Of a stretch of 64,000 bases of DNA, positions 58,335-64,000 are shown piece by piece. The position numbers were made by a program, and so were the translations under genes. Below the pieces are notes generated by a model. That model saw nothing but the letters and a program-made list of their open reading frames with translations. It searched no databases and was not told where the DNA came from. Source of the stretch: CAVTYH01 sp963738835 (lineage in GTDB: Bacteria > Planctomycetota > Planctomycetia > Pirellulales > JADZDJ01); assembly GCA_963738835.1 (NCBI GenBank), contig CAVTYH010000002.1, positions 744,001-808,000 on the forward strand, given 5' to 3'. Positions within the stretch are counted from its first letter, which is position 1; each line of letters starts with the position of its first letter.

Positions 58335-59903
58335 TTACCACTTCGCCATTAACCCGGCATGCGCGCCGTGCATGAACAGGCCGCCGGTTTTGTTCAGCGT
58401 GGTGCCGCTGGTGGGCGTGTCGGTGAAGTCGAGCTGATTGGGCGCCAGCGCCAGCCCTTCGATCCAGAACACCTGATAGCCGCCGCGGAGAGACCAGGTG
58501 GGCGTGAACTGATAGTTGCCGTTCAGTTCTAAATCGCCGATGAAGGCCACCTGTTCGCCGCTGTTGCTCGTGTTCCGCAAAGTGAAGCCGCCGAAGTCGC
58601 TCACGTTCTGCGACGAGCGAATCACGTTGCCATACACGCCGGCTTTGCCGGTCAAATCGTACGACCAATTGCCGCAAGCCTGCTGCACGCGGCCGCCTAA
58701 CTGACCGCCGAACAGATTGTTGTACGCGCTGATGTTGTATGCACTGCTGCCCGTTTGGTTGTCGGTGAAGGTGATGAACAGCTTGTCTTGCAAATTAAAA
58801 TAGCGGAAACCCAACAGCCACGACACGTTCCCGTAACTCTGCAGATAATTCAATTCGGCGTTATGAATGAGCGATTGATACTCGACGACCGCTCTGTCGG
58901 CATCGAAGAAATCGAGCCCGCCGGCCAGACCCAAATCGCCCGGCAGATTCAGATTGTTGTCGCCGGTGATGGTTTGCGTGTCTTTCCAGTTGTAGATGCC
59001 GAAGTACGAAGCCTCGAACGCGCGGAAGCCGTCGAATTCACGGCCCAGCAGCACGCGCGGGCCGACTTCGAACGGAAAGCTTAAATCGGCGGTGCTCAAG
59101 AGCACATTGCTTTGCGTGGCGGCGTTCCCGTCCAAGAGCACCAGCGGTTGATTGCCGATCTGCGTATCGCGGGTGAAGAAAATTGCATCGGCATAGCCGT
59201 AACAGTGCGGACCAATCATCGGCACGGCCGCCGGCGGCGCCAGAGTGGGTACGGTCGGCGAAACGAAGTACGGCGCCGGTGTCGTCACCGCCGCAGGAGG
59301 CGCGGTGATGGCTGGACCAACGATCGTAGAAGTTGGATTCGACATCACGACCGGCGCCGATTGCACTACCGGCGGGGCCGCACAGCTCGGCTCCGGAATC
59401 ACCACATACGGTTGACCTGGTGCCGCCGCCGCAACCGGTTGTTGCGTGTAATAGGGGACGCGTGGCATTGGTTGCGGCAGAACATATCCTCCGGCTGAAG
59501 CCGAGGTAATCGTGCCGCTGAATGCTGCCGGTCGTGAGGCAACCTGATACGGATCAAAGCCGGTCGCTATCCACTGCGGCGAAACGCTGGCCGGAAACGA
59601 CGCGGCCGGAGAAGCCGGTGGCGCGGTGGTGTAAGTATAAATAGGAACCGACGAGGTGTACGGCGACGGCGGATAAACGCTAGGCGTTGATACGCCCACG
59701 GGTGAACTTGACGATGAGTTGGAGCGCACTGCCGTCCAGCTGGTGCTGGCCGAATCGTCGGCGGTTCTAGCGGCCACGGAAATTCCGCCGTCGGCCGCGG
59801 CTGGATCGCCAGGCGGCGCTTCAAATCTAACGCGCTGCGCACGCGCGGAATTTGCCATTGTCAGCGCGCAAGCGCGCCCACGGCGCACCAGACGCATAGA
59901 CAC
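58335..59903 (-). CDS. BBP7-type outer-membrane barrel protein, second copy
   Basis: 522 residues, intact. The N-terminus MSMRLVRRGRACALTMANSA is only weakly signal-like, so the true start may be elsewhere or the N-terminus damaged. A Pro/Ala/Thr-rich linker (residues about 40-240) precedes the barrel: YADAIFFTRDTQIGNQPLVL, GPRVLLGREFDGFRAFEASY, GIYNWKDTQTITGDNNLNLP, LNYLQSYGNVSWLLGFRYFN, GKAGVYGN, WIEGLALAPNQLDFT and HAGLMAKW. It lacks the Cys-rich segment of the first copy. Likely an outer-membrane or surface protein. Confidence 0.85.
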   Translation of the reverse strand: MSMRLVRRGRACALTMANSARAQRVRFEAPPGDPAAADGGISVAARTADDSASTSWTAVRSNSSSSSPVGVSTPSVYPPSPYTSSVPIYTYTTAPPASPAASFPASVSPQWIATGFDPYQVASRPAAFSGTITSASAGGYVLPQPMPRVPYYTQQPVAAAAPGQPYVVIPEPSCAAPPVVQSAPVVMSNPTSTIVGPAITAPPAAVTTPAPYFVSPTVPTLAPPAAVPMIGPHCYGYADAIFFTRDTQIGNQPLVLLDGNAATQSNVLLSTADLSFPFEVGPRVLLGREFDGFRAFEASYFGIYNWKDTQTITGDNNLNLPGDLGLAGGLDFFDADRAVVEYQSLIHNAELNYLQSYGNVSWLLGFRYFNLQDKLFITFTDNQTGSSAYNISAYNNLFGGQLGGRVQQACGNWSYDLTGKAGVYGNVIRSSQNVSDFGGFTLRNTSNSGEQVAFIGDLELNGNYQFTPTWSLRGGYQVFWIEGLALAPNQLDFTDTPTSGTTLNKTGGLFMHGAHAGLMAKW

Positions 59904-60079
59904 CGTTGGAGGGTGTTCACGAGATTACCTGCGGATGAGATGCGTTATTGCAGCGGCGCTTTAAGATAAGTTGGTGTCGCCAACTGCGCAAAAAAGGACA
60001 AGACCGTCGCCGGGAACCCGGCGCAGCGGGGCCGTTAATAACGGCTGGCGAAACGTGGGTCAAGACCGATTTGCATAGT

Positions 60080-60149
60080 CCGACCGTATTCGGTCGGGAG
60101 GTCGCGCAAACAGCACCAATGCCAGCACTCCCGACCGAATACGGTCGGG
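60080..60149. repeat. Two opposed hairpins
   Basis: CCGACCG-TATT-CGGTCGG (60080-60097) and CCCGACCG-AATA-CGGTCGGG (60130-60149) are perfect hairpins and near reverse complements of each other, 32 bases apart, so the pair also forms a long inverted repeat. They lie between the FG-GAP fragment and the second BBP7 gene. Could act as a terminator or be a dispersed palindromic repeat. Confidence 0.7.
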
Positions 60150-60160
60150 CTATATACGCT

Positions 60161-60442
60161 TCAACACAAAAACGGCGGAACGCCATTGATATCCGCCGCG
60201 ATGAAAAAGCCATTGTGGAACTCAGGATCGTTTTCCATCAGGAAATCGACGAACGCGCCTAGCGGCGGCGAACGGCGCAGCTTCTGGCTTTTACCGTCGA
60301 AGCCTTGAGCTGCGAAAATATCGCTCAGCCCGTCGCCGTTGCTATCAACCGCCGCGACGCGCACCGGAGCATTAAAGCCGCTGCCGGTGAAGACGGCGAA
60401 GAATTGCTGCGTCGGCACGGTACCGAACTGTTTGAAAGCCAT
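60161..60442 (-). pseudogene. Duplicated C-terminal fragment of the FG-GAP protein
   Basis: 93 residues beginning MAFKQFGTVPTQQFFAVFTG, with a stop just upstream and no ribosome site. It aligns with the C-terminus of the gene ending at 60459: APVRVAAVDSNGDGLSDIFA against APVRVAGYDTDHDGKAEIFT, and PEFHNGFFIA against TEYRDGYYIA. It looks like the tail of a former tandem copy. Confidence 0.7.
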
Positions 60443-60458
60443 TTCTTAGAAAGGCCGT

Positions 60459-63400
60459 TCAGGCGATATAATACCCGTCACGGTACTCGGTTTGATCCAT
60501 AAAAACCTGGTCGACGAGGATACCGGACAGCTTGCATTTCCGAACCATTAAGCTAAGCCCGTCCGGACCCTGCGCGTCCGTGAAGATTTCCGCCTTACCG
60601 TCATGATCGGTGTCGTAGCCTGCAACCCGAACCGGCGCATTACGCCCAGATCGATCATATGCAAAAAACCGGCTGATTCGCGAATAATTTTCCGTTTCGT
60701 AGGTTTCAATTCGTGAATGACCTCCTGTTCCGGCACCTGCAATAATCTCTAATCGGTCATCACCTTGAATATCAGCAATTGCAACGTTAACACCCCCTCG
60801 GTCATTCGACGCGAATGGTCGTACTCTGCGGATAAAATGGGGTGCCGTATTACCCGCTGCAATTTGCCGAACATCAAAAATCCGATAACGGTCACGAGTT
60901 CCCGGACCGGATCCGACAATCAGGTCAGCATTACTGTTATCGTCACGGAAACCATCAAGATCAGCGGCGGCAATCGAGGCACCACCTTGGTATCCTGATA
61001 AATCGGAAAACGCATTGAATGTTACGCTAGGTTTGAGCCCTTGCCCAGAAAGCACATTATTACTAAATACTTTTATGTTCGTCCGGCCACGACTGGGAGC
61101 AAGAATTAAATCGTAGGTAATGTCCCCGATCACGTTGCCGACGGCGACCGTCACCCCCCCTAGATATTTTTCCCCATAGGTATCTTTTGCGGATAGCCGC
61201 ATCGATACGATCTCTGTACCTTCTACGCTATCCATCGGTACCCCGTTGAATACCTTAACAATGGCTTTCTGGTTGTGACCTGGGGCAACTACCAAATCCG
61301 GCAAGCCGTCATTGTCGAGGTCGCCAGTCGCAACGCGAATTCCTTCTCGATAGGAATTTCCATACGTTTGGCTTGCAGGAACTGTAAATTTGAGCTCGCC
61401 GGTCTCAGCGTCAAATACCCGCACGATCGGCTTGCTGGTTTTACCGGCGTCGGCTCCCACCGCCAGGACGTCAACATGATTGAATCGTTCGATGCTTTTA
61501 AACTGAACGTCTTTGTGACCGCTAGTAAACGTCCATTTTCCCGCGCCTCTCGATGTAATCGTAAGATGTCGACCGGTTGTTCCTGTCGATTCCGTGTCTA
61601 GTTTTAGATAGTCGCCTTCTAGTGCCCAACGCTGCCGGGGACAGGCAAATTGCCGTTTAAAAAGAAGGTCGTATCTCGACTTGGTTCGACAGTGAACTCG
61701 TTGGCTCCATCTGACGCCTCGACATTTAAATTCTCAATCGTGCCGTCATAGTCGATGCCGGTAAAGAGTCTTTCCGGCTGAGCCGGAACCAAGCGTTGTG
61801 ACCCAAAACGCGTTGCGTTGGGGGACTCTAATAGGCTTGGCGTAACCAGGTAGTTGACGTTCAATTGATTGAGATTGTCATTGACATCGAGCATGTTTTT
61901 CTGCCCGTGACCCCCTACGATATTCATGCGGCCGGAAATTGCATTTAGATCACCGGTGCCAATTTCAAATTGGTCATCTCCGTCGCCACCATTCATTGCA
62001 ATAGCAGCACCAAGTGATTCAACGTTAAAGACATCGATCCCTGTCCCACCTACGAGGATGTCGAAGTCGGTGATGTCGATTCCGTGGTGATTGTCCATTC
62101 GCTCATAGTGAACACCGTCGTCAGAAACGGTCCAGGTTGCGTTTGTATCTAATCCAGTGATTTTGTCGTTCTGAACCTGGGGATTGGCAGCAATCATGTT
62201 GATATTCGCAAACGACTTGAACGAAGTACTCGCATCTGTCTCAACTCCGCTGAAGCCGTCGATATCACCCTCGCTTGTCAGCTTCATCGATTGGGCCGAG
62301 GCACCAGAAAAATCGAGCTCATCGTTTCCATCTTTGCCGTCGAGAGCACCAGCAATGCTGCCTCCACCTTCGAACACAAAATGATCCGCTTTATCTCCGC
62401 CGGTGAGGTTCTCGATATCAAGAAATGTGGCCCCGCTGTCGAGCATCCCGACTCCCAATCCCTGGATTGTCCATGTTCGATCAACACTATCGCCTTGGAG
62501 CGTGTCGGTCCCCGTTCCGCCTGAAACTTGCAATTGAGGAGTGGCTCGATTGGTTACCTGGATAACGTCACTGCCTTCGTCACCGAATACGCTGCAGGGC
62601 AATCCGAGACCGCCGTCAATTCGTATTGCGTCCGCTCCCTGGTGACCAAACACGAAGATTTCACCTGTGGGTGTTAGCGGACCGTAGTCGGTTCCATTGA
62701 GGCTCACCAGGATCGCTGTTCCCTGATCAGAAAGCGTGATCGAATCGGCTGAATCGCCACCACGTACATACAAGTCCAGCAGCGATGGATCATCTTCATT
62801 GGGTATCAATTCGACCGGTGGCCCGACATCGTTCCGCGACAAATTCCGGGTCTCCAGCAGCGTTTCCAGATCCATATAGTCATGGCCGTTAAACTGCGTG
62901 ACGGGATCACCGTCTTCCGGATCGGTTGCTCCGGCCCACTCCCAGCGATTACGCGATGACCATCCATTTGGATCCGTTGTCGACGGGGCGTCTGGAGCGG
63001 TATCACGAATCTCTTTTGCTTTGCTGACCACTTCCGGCGTCGCCGACTCTAACTGCACGGCCGGCCGTAATAATGCAGCGAATACATTGGGCTGATCCCC
63101 GACTTCTTCGCATTATGGTCCGCCATCGCCAGATCCTGGAACCTGGCGTCGATGCGAGGATCCGGGTCGAACGCCATCATCTGTAGAGCCAGGCTGCGAG
63201 CATATGGAGTAGGTTTGGGTCCCCCCGGAATCTTGATCTTTAGTTCTGCCAACAATCCTGAAATTGAAATTGTTTTGGTCTTCAATTTCACTTTCGGGTT
63301 GTACCACGGACCTGAGTATTTGAGGCCGGTTGGCACGTCAATTTCGATGCGGTCCAAAATATTTCTCACTGGAAATGGCAGGAACTGATTCAGGGTGATT

Positions 63401-64000
63401 TCACCTGTAAATGCTGGCTCGGCGATCGGGATCGGCACAGGCACACCTGTCACAGCTCCGGTAACGACGCCACCCACTAATAAGTCACTGTCGAGCAGAA
63501 GTAACAAGACATTGTGTGCAAACCAGACGGGTATATCGACCGGTATATGATCTGGAATCTTTCCAAAGATTGCTTTCGTAAAGTCGTCGACCGGATCCCA
63601 ATTGAAAAGCCTTTTGGCGAGGCTCGGCAAACCTAGTAGGGCTGCATCAACAAGCCCCTTTACTGCATTGGTAAGCAAAGTGCGAATTGCCGCACCGTCG
63701 ATGATGCCGACATTGACGACATTGCTAGATTGCCAGAAGTAGCTTTTGCCGGTGACCTCGTCGGCCATATGGGACAGAAATCCAGCACTTAGCCTTCCGT
63801 CTCGTCCCCTGCTGTCACTAACGTCAATTCCATCAATGGACGGCAACTGATATTCCACTTTGATCCAGTACTTCATGACCCGATTGGCTTCGTCTTTGGC
63901 CAGAGAGATGTTTGCCTTTCGAGTCGAGTACCTCGTGACGGCCCACCAGCCGCTCATGAGTGAGGCGGTCTGATCCATACTCATTACCGGTTGGGTATAG
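60459..64000 (-). pseudogene. Giant surface protein with RTX-like and FG-GAP repeats, partial, at least two frameshifts
   Basis: The gene reads from beyond the right edge to a stop at 60459; the visible part is about 1180 residues. From the right: a domain of unknown type (KYWIKVEYQLPSIDGIDVSD, DHIPVDIPVWFAHNVLLLLL), a shift near 63097 (one G lost from a run of five), then a region with RTX-like glycine/aspartate repeats (GADAIRIDGG, GDEGSDVIQV, GGTGTDTLQGDS, DGKDGNDELDFSG), a shift near 61625 (one G lost), then FG-GAP-like units (GDLDNDGLPDLVVAPG, DLDGFRDDNSNADLIVGSGP, DIQGDDRLEIIAGAG). Such proteins are secreted adhesins or surface proteins; calcium binding is likely. Start and full length lie outside the window. 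Confidence 0.75.

Noticed and set aside
5238..63110. Programmed ribosomal frameshifting
   Set aside because: Breaks occur in both directions, in many unrelated genes, without slippery heptamers or following stems, and some repair exactly at homopolymers.
1..64000. CRISPR array
   Set aside because: No run of regularly spaced identical repeats and no cas gene was seen anywhere.

Overview
The window looks like chromosomal DNA of a planctomycete, probably Pirellulales-like; the exact lineage is an inference. The evidence is the set of families present: a DUF1592-type and a DUF1552 protein in one operon, a DUF1559 pseudopilin, an ECF sigma factor next to a Ser/Thr kinase with TPRs, two BBP7-type outer-membrane proteins, a LEPR-type N-terminus, a PEP-CTERM protein, a DUF2961 (GH172) protein, and microproteins starting with an FTIRDL motif. 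Several genes are broken by single-base indels, some of them one-base losses in homopolymers. I read most of these as sequence or assembly errors and annotate each as one gene with frameshifts, typed pseudogene.

Layout. 1-4838 (minus): a transglutaminase/DUF2126 gene followed by a circularly permuted ATP-grasp gene that runs off the left edge. 5238-10242 (minus): three surface or secreted genes (kelch-like propeller, DUF1559 pseudopilin, SBBP propeller). 10426-14821 (minus): ECF sigma factor and a large kinase-TPR protein. 15081-21446 (plus): DUF3472 protein, DUF1592-type cytochrome-like protein, DUF1552 protein, ankyrin protein. 21538-33710: housekeeping and catabolic genes (peptidase T, tartrate/isopropylmalate-type dehydrogenase, ABC exporter, GH172 protein, LysR regulator, beta-lactamase-like hydrolase, DUF72 protein). 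34265-36439: a large secreted protein that may be a hydrolase.

36592-41008 is accessory. It holds a truncated IS4-type transposase fused to an unidentified remnant, about 1.1 kb of hairpin-rich non-coding DNA, two tiny membrane proteins, an excisionase-like HTH gene and a tyrosine integrase beside tRNA-Pro(CGG). 41327-44672 holds two tandem paralogues of a secreted planctomycete protein. 44788-46918 holds a LarA-like enzyme and a HAD hydrolase. 47141-51662 is a reduced phage-like block (XRE regulator, two small proteins, capsid, decoration protein, protease/scaffold-like protein, DUF2292-like protein) bounded by strong terminators, with no portal, terminase or tail gene visible. 51910-54088 holds a CDGSH iron-sulfur protein, two tiny membrane proteins and a second LarA-like protein. 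54191-59903 holds two BBP7 proteins around a PEP-CTERM sugar dehydrogenase. 60161-64000 is the end of a giant FG-GAP/RTX-like surface protein plus a duplicated fragment of its tail.

Most genes that can be interpreted concern the cell surface, secretion or degradation of polymers. The best candidates for something undescribed are the self-contained capsid block, the hairpin cluster at 37829-38156, the cysteine-rich segment in the first BBP7 protein, and the gene-conversion-like block shared by the two tandem paralogues.
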